Positions 7,334 through 14,435 of a stretch of 64,000 bases of DNA are shown in pieces (the first letter of the stretch is position 1; every line of letters begins with the position of its first letter). A model generated the notes under the pieces. It was not told the origin of the DNA. It saw only the letters and a program-made list of their open reading frames with translations, and did not search any database. The DNA is from Verrucomicrobiia bacterium DG1235 (GTDB taxonomy: Bacteria > Verrucomicrobiota > Verrucomicrobiia > Opitutales > Opitutaceae), in contig DS990592.1 in assembly GCA_000155695.1 (NCBI GenBank), forward strand, positions 3,333,973 to 3,397,972, written 5' to 3'. The translations under genes and the position numbers were made by a program.

Positions 7334-9673
7334 ATGCACGAAAACTTCCTTCCCAAAATCGCTGAAGAACTCAGCATCCCGGAATCCCACGTCACCGCCA
7401 CGGCCAAACTCCTCGTCGAAGGTGGCACCGTCCCCTTCATCGCCCGCTACCGTAAGGAAGCCACCGGCGGACTCGACGAAGTCCAGATCGCCAACATCCG
7501 CGACCGCCTCGACCAGCTCAAAGCCCTCGAAGACCGCCGCGCCGCCATCATCAAATCCCTCGTCGACCAAAAGCTCCTCACCGACGAACTGAAAGCCAAG
7601 GTCGAAGCCGCCGAAACCATGGCACGCCTCGAAGACGTCTACCTCCCCTACAAGCCCAAGCGTCGCACCAAAGCCACCATCGCCCGCGAAAAAGGCCTCG
7701 AACCGCTCGCCGAAAAACTCTTCCAAAACCAAGAAGACGCCAGCATCGATCCCGCCACCGCCGCAGCAGCCTTCGTCGACGCCGAAAAGGAAGTCGCCGA
7801 TTCCGACGCCGCCCTCGCCGGAGCCCGCGACATCATCGCCGAGTGGATCAACGACGACGCCGACGCCCGCGCCGAACTCCGCGAACTCTACACCAAGCAC
7901 TCCACCCTCACCTCCCGCGTCATGATGGGCAAAGAAGAGGAAGGCGCCAAATTCCGCGACTACTTCGACTGGTCCGAGCCCATCGCCAACGCCCCCTCCC
8001 ACCGCATCCTCGCCATCCGCCGCGGCGAGTCGGAAATGGTCCTCTCCATGTCCGTCCGCCCCGACGAAGACCTCGCCGTCGCCAAGCTCGAAGCCCGCTT
8101 CGTCAAAGGACAAAGCCCCGCCGCCGAGCAAGTCCGCCTCGCCACCCGCGACGCCTTCAAGCGACTCCTCTCCATCTCCATGGAAACCGCCGCCCGCCTC
8201 GAAATCAAAAAACGGGCCGACGCGGAAGCTATCAACGTATTCACATCTAACATACGCGAACTCCTCCTCGCCCCCGCCCTCGGCGAACGTACCGTTATCG
8301 CCATCGACCCGGGCTTCCGCACCGGTTGCAAAACCGTCGTGCTCGACGCCCAAGGCAAGCTCCTCTTCGACACCGTCATCTACCCGTCCCAATCCCAACG
8401 CCAGATCGACGTAGCCAAAACCATCGTCAGCGGTCTCGCCCAACGCTTCAACGTCGAAGCCATCGCCATCGGCAACGGCACCGCCGGACGCGAAACCGAA
8501 ACCTTCGTACGCTCCCTCGGCTTGCCCAAGCAAATCGCCATCGTCATGGTCAATGAATCCGGAGCCTCCATCTACTCCGCCTCGGACGTCGCTCGCGAAG
8601 AATTCCCCGACAAAGACATTACCGTACGCGGCGCTGTATCCATCGGACGGAGACTCATGGACCCGCTCGCCGAACTCGTTAAAATCGATCCCAAGTCCAT
8701 CGGAGTCGGCCAGTACCAGCACGACGTCGACCAACGTGCCCTCAAAGCCTCCCTCGACGACTCTGTCCTCTCCTGCGTAAACGCCGTCGGCGTGGAAGTG
8801 AACACCGCCTCCAAGCAGCTCCTCTCCTACGTCTCCGGACTTAATTCCCGCCTCGCCGGCGCCATCGTCGCCCACCGCGAAGCAAACGGCCCCTTCAAGT
8901 CCCGCAAACAGATAACCAAAGTCGCCGGCATCGGACCCAAAGCCTTCGAGCAAGCCGCCGGCTTTCTCCGCATTCGCGGAGCCGAAAATCCGCTCGACGC
9001 CTCCGCCGTTCACCCCGAGCGCTATCCATTGCTCGAGCAAATGGCCAAAGACCTAACCGTCAGCGTTCACGACCTCATAACCGACTCTTCCGCTCGCAAT
9101 AAAGTAGATATCCAAAAATACACTACAGAAGGAGTCGGACTCCCTACACTTCAAGATATCATACAAGAACTCGCCAAGCCCGGCCGCGACCCCCGCGCCG
9201 AATTCGAGCTCATCCAGTTCAAGGAAGGCGTCAACTCCATGGCCGACCTCACCGAAGGCATGAAGCTCACCGGCGTCGTAACCAACGTCACCGCCTTCGG
9301 CGCCTTCATCGACATCGGCGTCCACCAAGACGGACTCGCCCATATCAGCCAACTCTCCGACTCCTTCGTCAAAGACCCCAACGAAGTCGTCAAAGTCGGC
9401 CAAAAGGTCTCCGCCACCGTCACCGAAGTCGACGTCGCCAGAAAGCGCATCGGCCTCAGCCTCAAGTCTGTAGTTGAAATCGACCGACGCTCCCCCGCCG
9501 AGCGCCAAGCCGACAAAGCCAACCAACAAAACCGAGGCCACCGCCCCCAACACGGTGGCGGCAACCGCAACGCCCCGCGCGGCGGCGGAAACCAAAACAG
9601 AGGCGGAGGCAACAACCGCGGCGGAAACTTCGGCAACTCCCTAGGCGACGCCCTCGGCGGCCTCAAGTTCTAG
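7334..9673 (+). CDS. tex: Tex-family RNA-binding transcription accessory protein
   Basis: A 779-residue cytoplasmic nucleic-acid-binding protein of the Tex family. The N-terminal helical region is recognisable by PFIARYRKEATGGLDE. A YqgF/RNase H-like domain starts near residue 319 (VIAIDPGFRTGCKTVV). Helix-hairpin-helix motifs lie at about 502-548 (KVAGIGPKAFEQAAGF), and an S1 domain at about 635-705 (GVVTNVTAFGAFIDIG). The last 45 residues form a Gly/Arg/Asn-rich tail (repeated RGGGN), probably extra RNA-binding surface. I place the start at the ATG at 7334 (MHENFLPKIAEELSIP): that matches the family N-terminus, and everything upstream in frame is repeat DNA. A strong terminator follows. Confidence 0.96.
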   Translation: MHENFLPKIAEELSIPESHVTATAKLLVEGGTVPFIARYRKEATGGLDEVQIANIRDRLDQLKALEDRRAAIIKSLVDQKLLTDELKAKVEAAETMARLEDVYLPYKPKRRTKATIAREKGLEPLAEKLFQNQEDASIDPATAAAAFVDAEKEVADSDAALAGARDIIAEWINDDADARAELRELYTKHSTLTSRVMMGKEEEGAKFRDYFDWSEPIANAPSHRILAIRRGESEMVLSMSVRPDEDLAVAKLEARFVKGQSPAAEQVRLATRDAFKRLLSISMETAARLEIKKRADAEAINVFTSNIRELLLAPALGERTVIAIDPGFRTGCKTVVLDAQGKLLFDTVIYPSQSQRQIDVAKTIVSGLAQRFNVEAIAIGNGTAGRETETFVRSLGLPKQIAIVMVNESGASIYSASDVAREEFPDKDITVRGAVSIGRRLMDPLAELVKIDPKSIGVGQYQHDVDQRALKASLDDSVLSCVNAVGVEVNTASKQLLSYVSGLNSRLAGAIVAHREANGPFKSRKQITKVAGIGPKAFEQAAGFLRIRGAENPLDASAVHPERYPLLEQMAKDLTVSVHDLITDSSARNKVDIQKYTTEGVGLPTLQDIIQELAKPGRDPRAEFELIQFKEGVNSMADLTEGMKLTGVVTNVTAFGAFIDIGVHQDGLAHISQLSDSFVKDPNEVVKVGQKVSATVTEVDVARKRIGLSLKSVVEIDRRSPAERQADKANQQNRGHRPQHGGGNRNAPRGGGNQNRGGGNNRGGNFGNSLGDALGGLKF

Positions 9674-9697
9674 CCGAATCAAACGAATCTCACCCCA

Positions 9698-9725
9698 AGC
9701 GGGCGGCCCAAACCGCCCGCTTTTT
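9698..9725 (+). terminator. Intrinsic terminator of tex
   Basis: A 9-bp G+C-rich stem (AGCGGGCGG at 9698-9706 with CCGCCCGCT at 9713-9721), a 6-nt loop and a T-run at 9721-9725, 25 bp after the tex stop. Confidence 0.9.
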
Positions 9726-9917
9726 CGTACCCTAACCCCGTACGTACCCAAACCCCGTAGGGCTGCCGCTCGCGGCACGCCGCAACTCCCAATTTCGCGC
9801 ACTCAGCGTCCTTCGCGAAAGCCCGCAAAGCCCCAATCCCGTAGTGCGGAACTTCTGTCCGCGTCCAGCAAAGCCCAACCACCAACAAGCCTTCCAAATC
9901 CCAACAACACCGCCCAT

Positions 9918-10012
9918 CCCCGAGTCATCAGACTCGCCCTAAAACGCCTCCAAATCACAAATCGCCCCATCTGCGTCCATCTGCGGTTAAACAAAGCACA
10001 ACCCAATCTCTC
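9918..10012. repeat. Composite intergenic repeat module, copy 3
   Basis: Hairpin CGAGTC-ATCA-GACTCG at 9921-9936, then CCTCCAAATCACAAATCGCC and CATCTGCGTCCATCTGCGG, as in copies 1 and 2. The third unit is missing. The stretch 9726-9917 before it holds no recognisable gene. Confidence 0.7.
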
Positions 10013-10020
10013 CCCCAAAA

Positions 10021-10137
10021 GCCGTCAAAGTCAGCCTCAAGATCGTAGTTGAAATCCACCGACGCCCCGACGCCGTACGCGCCGCCGAAGCCTTGGCGAA
10101 GGAGAAAGGGGTCCTTCGAACAAACGACCAGACTTAA
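10021..10137 (+). pseudogene. Remnant of a duplicated tex 3' segment (S1 domain end)
   Basis: 10031-10068 matches tex 9456-9493 at 33 of 38 positions. Read in frame it gives SLKIVVEIHRRP against SLKSVVEIDRRS in Tex, and the frame closes at a TAA at 10135-10137. The homology stops where the dispersed element CGCCGAAGCCTTGGCGAAGG begins (10083). There is no start codon or upstream domain, so this is a gene fragment and not a functional gene. Confidence 0.6.
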
Positions 10138-10150
10138 TCGGTGCCGAAAC

Positions 10151-10188
10151 CCAAAAAATCGAGAATGCCCAAACCTGAGCATCCTCGA
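10151..10188 (-). terminator. Intrinsic terminator of the 10201-11210 operon
   Basis: Arms 10159-10168 and 10179-10188 pair over 10 bp with one mismatch. On the minus strand the hairpin is followed by six T (10153-10158). It lies 13 bp beyond the stop at 10201. Confidence 0.75.
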
Positions 10189-10200
10189 TCGAGACGGTTC

Positions 10201-10968
10201 CTAGTGTTTACCTGTCTCAACCTCGAACGGCAAAGACAAATCCCCCGAGGCCACGCTGTAGACCTTATACACGCCGAGCATCGGACGACTCTTGTCGCTC
10301 GTGTTCACCTGCATAAAGGCAACCACCGCGTCGAAGCGAAAATCACCCGCCTCCCGTATCCGATTCGCGGGTACGACGATCCTCAACTGCGACCCACGAG
10401 TCACCACCGAAAAGCCAGGCGAATCCATATACATCGGCATCCCGGGATTTGTCGGAGGCAGTTTCACCGACTCATCGCCAGCATCAAACTGCCGCACCGA
10501 AAGCGAGCCGATTCGCTCGTCTTGATGCAGCACCACCCAATGCGTGTGCCAGATTCGGCCGTCGTTCTTCCAGTCGCCATCCGCGTTCTCGTCCCAAAGC
10601 GGAGTGTCATCGAAATCTGGATGCGAAGTCGCAGCCAATGCCAATACGCCTTCCACGTCACCGAACCCGACCGCGCTTGGCTTCAGGTTCGTCGGAAAAA
10701 CATAGCCCAACACAGGCGCGCCATCAAGCTCTCCCTTCGCTTCAGGCATCACGCTACCGGCCTCCCCCTCAACGGTCACTTCGAAGATAAAAGAGTCTAG
10801 CTCGTCCACCTTGACCACCCGAGTCGCCTCGATTTTCAAAGCAGCTGCATCCTCAGGTATCTTAGCGCAATAGGGACATGCCAAAAGCAAATCCGGCAAC
10901 GCCAAACCCAATGCAAGCGCCAACAACGAGCCCTTGCGACTTCCTAACTTGGATAAACGCTTTTTCAC
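10201..10968 (-). CDS. Exported CPYC-containing protein of unknown function
   Basis: A 255-residue protein with a basic N-terminus, a hydrophobic segment (SLLALALGLALPDLLLA) and then CPYCAKIPE. The LLLAC sequence could be a lipobox, making this a lipoprotein, or CPYC could be a metal- or redox-active pair of cysteines; sequence alone does not decide. The mature part looks like a beta-sandwich with conserved-looking Trp/His stretches (WHTHWVVLHQDERIG near 145). The start is a GTG at 10968 with GGAGG (10976-10980) 7 nt upstream, inside the end of the preceding thioredoxin-like gene, so translation of the two is probably coupled. I do not recognise a named family. Confidence 0.75.
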   Translation of the reverse strand: MKKRLSKLGSRKGSLLALALGLALPDLLLACPYCAKIPEDAAALKIEATRVVKVDELDSFIFEVTVEGEAGSVMPEAKGELDGAPVLGYVFPTNLKPSAVGFGDVEGVLALAATSHPDFDDTPLWDENADGDWKNDGRIWHTHWVVLHQDERIGSLSVRQFDAGDESVKLPPTNPGMPMYMDSPGFSVVTRGSQLRIVVPANRIREAGDFRFDAVVAFMQVNTSDKSRPMLGVYKVYSVASGDLSLPFEVETGKH

Positions 10969-10970
10969 GA

Positions 10971-11210
10971 TTAAGCCTCCAGTTGCTCGAGCGAAGCACC
11001 GAAATTCACATGGAACACGCTCTCGCCAATGAGTAATGCTGGCACGGATACGACACCCGCTGCCTTAGCTTCAGCAAGTCGAACAGGCGACTCCCCCAAA
11101 TGCACGATTTCAACCTCATAACGATTCGTATCGATGGCCGACGCGACTCCGCGCTCCGCTCCGACACAAACAGGACAACCGGCATGGTAATAGATGGCTT
11201 TGCTTTTCAT
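10971..11210 (-). CDS. Small thioredoxin/glutaredoxin-like protein (CPVC)
   Basis: A 79-residue cytoplasmic protein with a thioredoxin-fold pattern: beta strand KAIYYHAG, a CPVC redox motif at 12-15, a helix, beta strand YEVEIVHL, and the cis-proline loop VVSVPALLIGE near 54-64. Such small glutaredoxin-like proteins reduce disulfides or pass electrons to partner proteins. It is the first gene of a two-gene operon with the exported CPYC protein (2-bp gap) and is transcribed divergently from the LysR gene at 11368. There is no Shine-Dalgarno; the leader instead contains five TTTTAG repeats. Confidence 0.8.
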   Translation of the reverse strand: MKSKAIYYHAGCPVCVGAERGVASAIDTNRYEVEIVHLGESPVRLAEAKAAGVVSVPALLIGESVFHVNFGASLEQLEA

Positions 11211-11226
11211 AATTCAGATTTCTAAT

Positions 11227-11256
11227 TTTTAGTTTTAGTTTTAGTTTTAGTTTTAG
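11227..11256. repeat. Five tandem TTTTAG hexamers in the leader of the thioredoxin-like gene
   Basis: Perfect (TTTTAG)x5, starting 17 bp upstream of the start codon at 11210. Short tandem repeats in a leader can change copy number by slippage and alter promoter or translation strength. That role is an inference here. Confidence 0.9.
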
Positions 11257-11304
11257 TTTCAACGCCCTGAGGCGTCTGGTTCGCCATCAAGTTACCTCAA
11301 TTCA

Positions 11305-11348
11305 TCTGATAAGAATATTAATTCTTTTTGATTGTTCTGATAGGAATA
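11305..11348. promoter_or_regulatory. Probable LysR operator between the divergent genes
   Basis: Two direct copies of TCTGATARGAATA (11305-11317 and 11336-11348, 12 of 13 bases alike) are spaced 31 bp apart, about three helical turns. The first overlaps an inverted repeat AAGAAT-ATTA-ATTCTT (11311-11326). It lies just upstream of the LysR start at 11368, the usual place for an autoregulatory site that also controls the divergent operon. Confidence 0.55.
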
Positions 11349-11367
11349 GCATATCAATTAACTTCCC

Positions 11368-12258
11368 ATGGAACTTCGCCAAATTCGCTCCTTCCGTGTC
11401 GTCGCTGCCGAAGAACACTTTCGCCGCGCCGCAGAAAAGCTTAACATCGCTCAACCTGCCTTGTCCCTACAAGTACGCCAACTGGAGGAGGAACTCGGCA
11501 CCCAACTCTTCGAACGCGTCGGCCGAGGCGTCCGGCTCACCGATGCAGGCTCCCTCTTCTGGGACTACGCCGACCGAATCGTCTCCCTTGTAGACGAGTC
11601 CGCCGAAGCCACCCGCGAGCACAGCGACCTCATTCGCGGACGCCTACGCATCGGCATCGCCCAAACGCCCAATTGCTGCTTCGGGCCCGCCGTCATCAGC
11701 GCCTTCAAACGCCGCTACCCCCAGGTATTCGTTTCCCTCGCCGAACTGGCTGCCGACGAAATCGAGTCATCCCTCCTCAAAGGTGAGCTCGACCTTGGCA
11801 TCGGCTTCGGCCCATGCGATTCGCCCAACCTTAGCTCGGAATCAATCTACGAAGAACGTTTCGTCGCTCTAGCTCCCCGTGGCCATCCTTGGTTCAACAA
11901 GAAGAACATCAGCCTCAAAACGCTCGCCCAAGAAGAACTCATTCTCCTCACCCGCGACTACTGCACGCGGCGAATTTTTGAAAAAACCTGCGACGACCTA
12001 GACGTCTCCCTAAAAGTTGCCATCGAAATGAATACCATCGAAGGCATCATCGCCTCCCTCGAATCCACGGGTCTCGCCAGCGTGCTGCCCGCCCAAATCG
12101 TCAATTCCCCTCTCATGAGCCCGACGCTTCGCTCAGTCCCTATCGCCCAACCGGGAATTCGACGCAAAGTCGCCCTCGTCTATCGCAAGTCAGGCTACCT
12201 CAGTCCCGCCGCCCACGCCATGGCCACCGAATGGAAAACCCTAGCCAAATCCCTATAA
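11368..12258 (+). CDS. LysR-family transcriptional regulator
   Basis: A 296-residue regulator of normal LysR length. The N-terminal winged helix-turn-helix is clear: MELRQIRSFRVVAAEEHFRRAA, then LNIAQPALSLQVRQLEEELG and LFERVGRGVRLTDAG. Residues 90-296 form the periplasmic-binding-protein-like effector domain (RGRLRIGIAQ at its start). It is divergent from the thioredoxin-like/CPYC operon and is probably its regulator (inference from position). Several cysteines in the effector domain (NCC near 106, CTRR and KTC near 200) are compatible with redox sensing, but I see no proof. Confidence 0.93.
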   Translation: MELRQIRSFRVVAAEEHFRRAAEKLNIAQPALSLQVRQLEEELGTQLFERVGRGVRLTDAGSLFWDYADRIVSLVDESAEATREHSDLIRGRLRIGIAQTPNCCFGPAVISAFKRRYPQVFVSLAELAADEIESSLLKGELDLGIGFGPCDSPNLSSESIYEERFVALAPRGHPWFNKKNISLKTLAQEELILLTRDYCTRRIFEKTCDDLDVSLKVAIEMNTIEGIIASLESTGLASVLPAQIVNSPLMSPTLRSVPIAQPGIRRKVALVYRKSGYLSPAAHAMATEWKTLAKSL

Positions 12259-12448
12259 CGCAAGGCCCGAACCTCTTTCGAGGCACAGCGATTCCGCACC
12301 CATCAAGTCCACTTCGATGAGAAATCATTCATCTGCTTCAGACTCCACCGCTCCCTCCTATTGCTTTCGCATTCCGCCATCCCAACAACCTAAGCATTTT
12401 CACGCTCATTCGTCTTGCGCCGCTTTGTATCCAAAGCAGCGTGACATC

Positions 12449-12625
12449 ATGTTCCCTACCCCCTTCCTTCGCTTCCTCGGCTGCGCCGTCCCCCTTTCCC
12501 TCGCATTTCTATCAATCGCCACCGCCAACGAACTCCGAGTGTCCGGCTCCAACGACTACGGGCAACTAGGCAACGGTCAGTCTGACTATTTCAATCACTT
12601 CGAAAAACTCGCCGAGGGCAAATAA
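12449..12625 (+). pseudogene. Truncated secreted RCC1-repeat protein
   Basis: A 58-residue frame: a signal peptide (MFPTPFLRFLGCAVPLSLAF...ATA), then a single RCC1-type repeat start (LRVSGSNDYGQLGNGQ) and a stop. RCC1 proteins normally have several repeats of about 50 residues forming a propeller, so this is probably the 5' remnant of a longer gene. The stop falls just inside the direct repeat that begins at 12618, suggesting that the repeat marks the break. 12259-12448 holds no other gene. Confidence 0.55.
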
Positions 12626-12724
12626 AGCATCAATCATTACTCTTTGCGGTTCGTGAGAGGTCTCAACAAAATGTTCCGGTTGCTTCTAGTCCGACTGAGC
12701 CTGCCTCAAGCTTAGACTCAGATG
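12618..12724. repeat. Direct repeat A flanking the Ntn-hydrolase gene
   Basis: About 107 bp, about 90% identical to 13849-13955 and in the same orientation. Shared blocks include TACTCTTTGCGGTTCGTGAG and TCTAGTCCGACTGAGCCTGC. A weaker third trace (TTACCCTTTGCG) follows at about 12746. The rest of 12725-12948 shows no gene. Confidence 0.85.
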
Positions 12725-12948
12725 GGGATTTTAAAGTGTAAATCCTTACCCTTTGCGATGACTCGGAAAATCCGAAAGGTGTCAAACATCGAAAGTCAAA
12801 TGCTAAGAGGCGGGAAACGTTGGAAGTCAAATTCTGTGGGCATACCCGAAGAGAGCACACGGAATTGAACTTCCGATTCTCCTAGGGGTCGCAGTCAATC
12901 TCGTTCAACTCCAAATCCGTCACCACAAATCCAATACCCCTAGCGAAG

Positions 12949-13806
12949 ATGAAGCCTTTCCTACTCTTTTCCATACTCTGCGTTCTCTCACCCCTCTACC
13001 TTCAACACGCGACCGCCTGCAGCATGGTCTGTTTCGTCGACCAGTCCGGCCAAACGTGGATCGGTAACAATGAGGACTATTCCAATCCCAACACTTGGAT
13101 GTGGACAGAGCCGAAGAGAAAAAACAAGTACGGCATCGTGTTCTTCGGGTTCGGGGACTTCTTCCCGCAAGGAGGGATCAACGAAGCCGGCTTGGTCTTC
13201 GATGGATTCGCCATGCCGCCATTGGAGCAGAAACTCCAAAAAGGCAGGAAGAAGATAGATTCGACCAAGCTCATGAAGAAGACCATGGGCAGCTGCTCCA
13301 CCGTGGCTGAGGTCAAGGAAATGATCCTCAAATACCGACTAAGCTTCCTCGACTCCGCCCAACTGCTGTTCGCCGACAAATCCGGGGCCACGCTTATCGT
13401 CGAGGGCGACGAAGTGGTCGAAAAAGCGGCGGGCGAACACCAAATCTGCACAAACTTTTACCAATCACTCATCGATTCCCACGAGCAGATCAGCTGTCCT
13501 CGATACTTGAAAGCCTACGCCATGTTCGCCGACGACGCCCTGATCGAGGACGGAAAAGGCTTCTGCCGGGACCTAATAGACGCCATGCACCAAGAGAGCG
13601 AGCAATGGGGAGGCACCCAGTATTCAAATATCTACGACCCGAAAAACGGAGTCATCTACCTCTACCTCTTCCACAACTACGAGGAAGAAGTTCGCCTGAA
13701 CGTCAGCGAAGTCCTCGCCACTCAGAAAGAGCCGATTCGCATTTTCACCCTTTTCCAAAACACGCAAGATTACGACCGCTATCAAGCGCGACACTCCCAA
13801 CGGTAA
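12949..13806 (+). CDS. Exported linear-amide hydrolase of the Ntn (choloylglycine/penicillin-acylase-like) type
   Basis: A 285-residue protein. A signal peptide (1-23, ending ATA) is followed directly by CSMVCFVDQSGQTWIGNNEDY, the arrangement of Ntn hydrolases where the N-terminal Cys is the nucleophile and the following strand ends in an acidic N/D pair. Later strands (GIVFFGFGDFFPQGGINEAGLVFDG) fit the family, whose members cleave linear C-N amide bonds such as those of bile-salt conjugates, penicillin V or N-acyl homoserine lactones. The substrate cannot be told from sequence. Signal-peptide cleavage before Cys24 would itself expose the nucleophile. The gene stands alone between two direct repeats. 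Confidence 0.75.
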   Translation: MKPFLLFSILCVLSPLYLQHATACSMVCFVDQSGQTWIGNNEDYSNPNTWMWTEPKRKNKYGIVFFGFGDFFPQGGINEAGLVFDGFAMPPLEQKLQKGRKKIDSTKLMKKTMGSCSTVAEVKEMILKYRLSFLDSAQLLFADKSGATLIVEGDEVVEKAAGEHQICTNFYQSLIDSHEQISCPRYLKAYAMFADDALIEDGKGFCRDLIDAMHQESEQWGGTQYSNIYDPKNGVIYLYLFHNYEEEVRLNVSEVLATQKEPIRIFTLFQNTQDYDRYQARHSQR

Positions 13807-13848
13807 GGAGGCAATCTGCGCTTGTTCACTTTAGGGTCTGCTACGGGG

Positions 13849-13955
13849 GCTAATAATGCATCAACCCTTACTCTTTGCGGTTCGTGAGAGGACTCAATAG
13901 AATGTTCCGATTACTTCTAGTCCGACTGAGCCTGCTTCAAGCTTAGTCTCAGAGA
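13849..13955. repeat. Direct repeat B flanking the Ntn-hydrolase gene
   Basis: Partner of 12618-12724; about 11 differences in 105 aligned bases. The two copies are 1231 bp apart and bracket one complete gene. Confidence 0.85.
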
Positions 13956-14435
13956 CTGTCTATAAGTGAGCTGAGGCACTCAAGAGGTTCAGCTCTTAAA
14001 ACTTGCAATCCACTAATCTCCATTCTCTGGATACGCTTAACTCCAGCCACGAGAAAAACGAATAGACAACGTTTCACTTTCCACATTTAGCCCCTCCCAA
14101 AAAACACCCCTAACGTCGCACTGCGACACCTATGCGCCGCAGGCGCCCTGACAAAAATTACCGCCGCCCAGCGGCGTTCCAATTTCACAACGTATTACAG
14201 AGGCGATGACGTATACTAAAGCTCAGCTTTGACCCTATCGATTCCCCCACAATGCCGAAACAAAGCCTATTGATGGTTGACTTGGCAAACAGAGTCCTAC
14301 AGTCGTAAGACCAAAGCATCCCCCACTCTTGTTTTGCTCCGATTTGGTCAACAATCGGTAACAAACGACTCTTATACTGATACGCAACTCCACGTTCAGT
14401 ATGACCCCAACTAGGAATACAACTCCCCTCGTCCC
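13956..14435. other. Gene-free leader of the ADOP permease
   Basis: No gene seen. It contains a small hairpin GTCGCA-C-TGCGAC followed by ACCT at 14115-14131, of a family also present at 55477-55493 and 57008-57024 (GTCGC-N3-GCGACACCT), and two other G+C-rich hairpins nearby (about 14134-14149 and 14162-14176). Confidence 0.5.

Noticed and set aside
7259-9040. Long antisense open frame (593 codons) over tex
   Set aside because: It mirrors the codon bias of tex, gives a low-complexity Gly/Glu/Val-rich product and has no domain; a shadow of the real gene.
10141-10800. 219-codon plus-strand frame opposite the exported CPYC gene
   Set aside because: No domain, basic low-complexity product, and the minus-strand gene has a signal peptide, ribosome binding site and terminator.
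11221-11260. CRISPR or other spaced array
   Set aside because: The TTTTAG repeats are directly tandem with no spacers, and no spaced direct-repeat array was noticed elsewhere.
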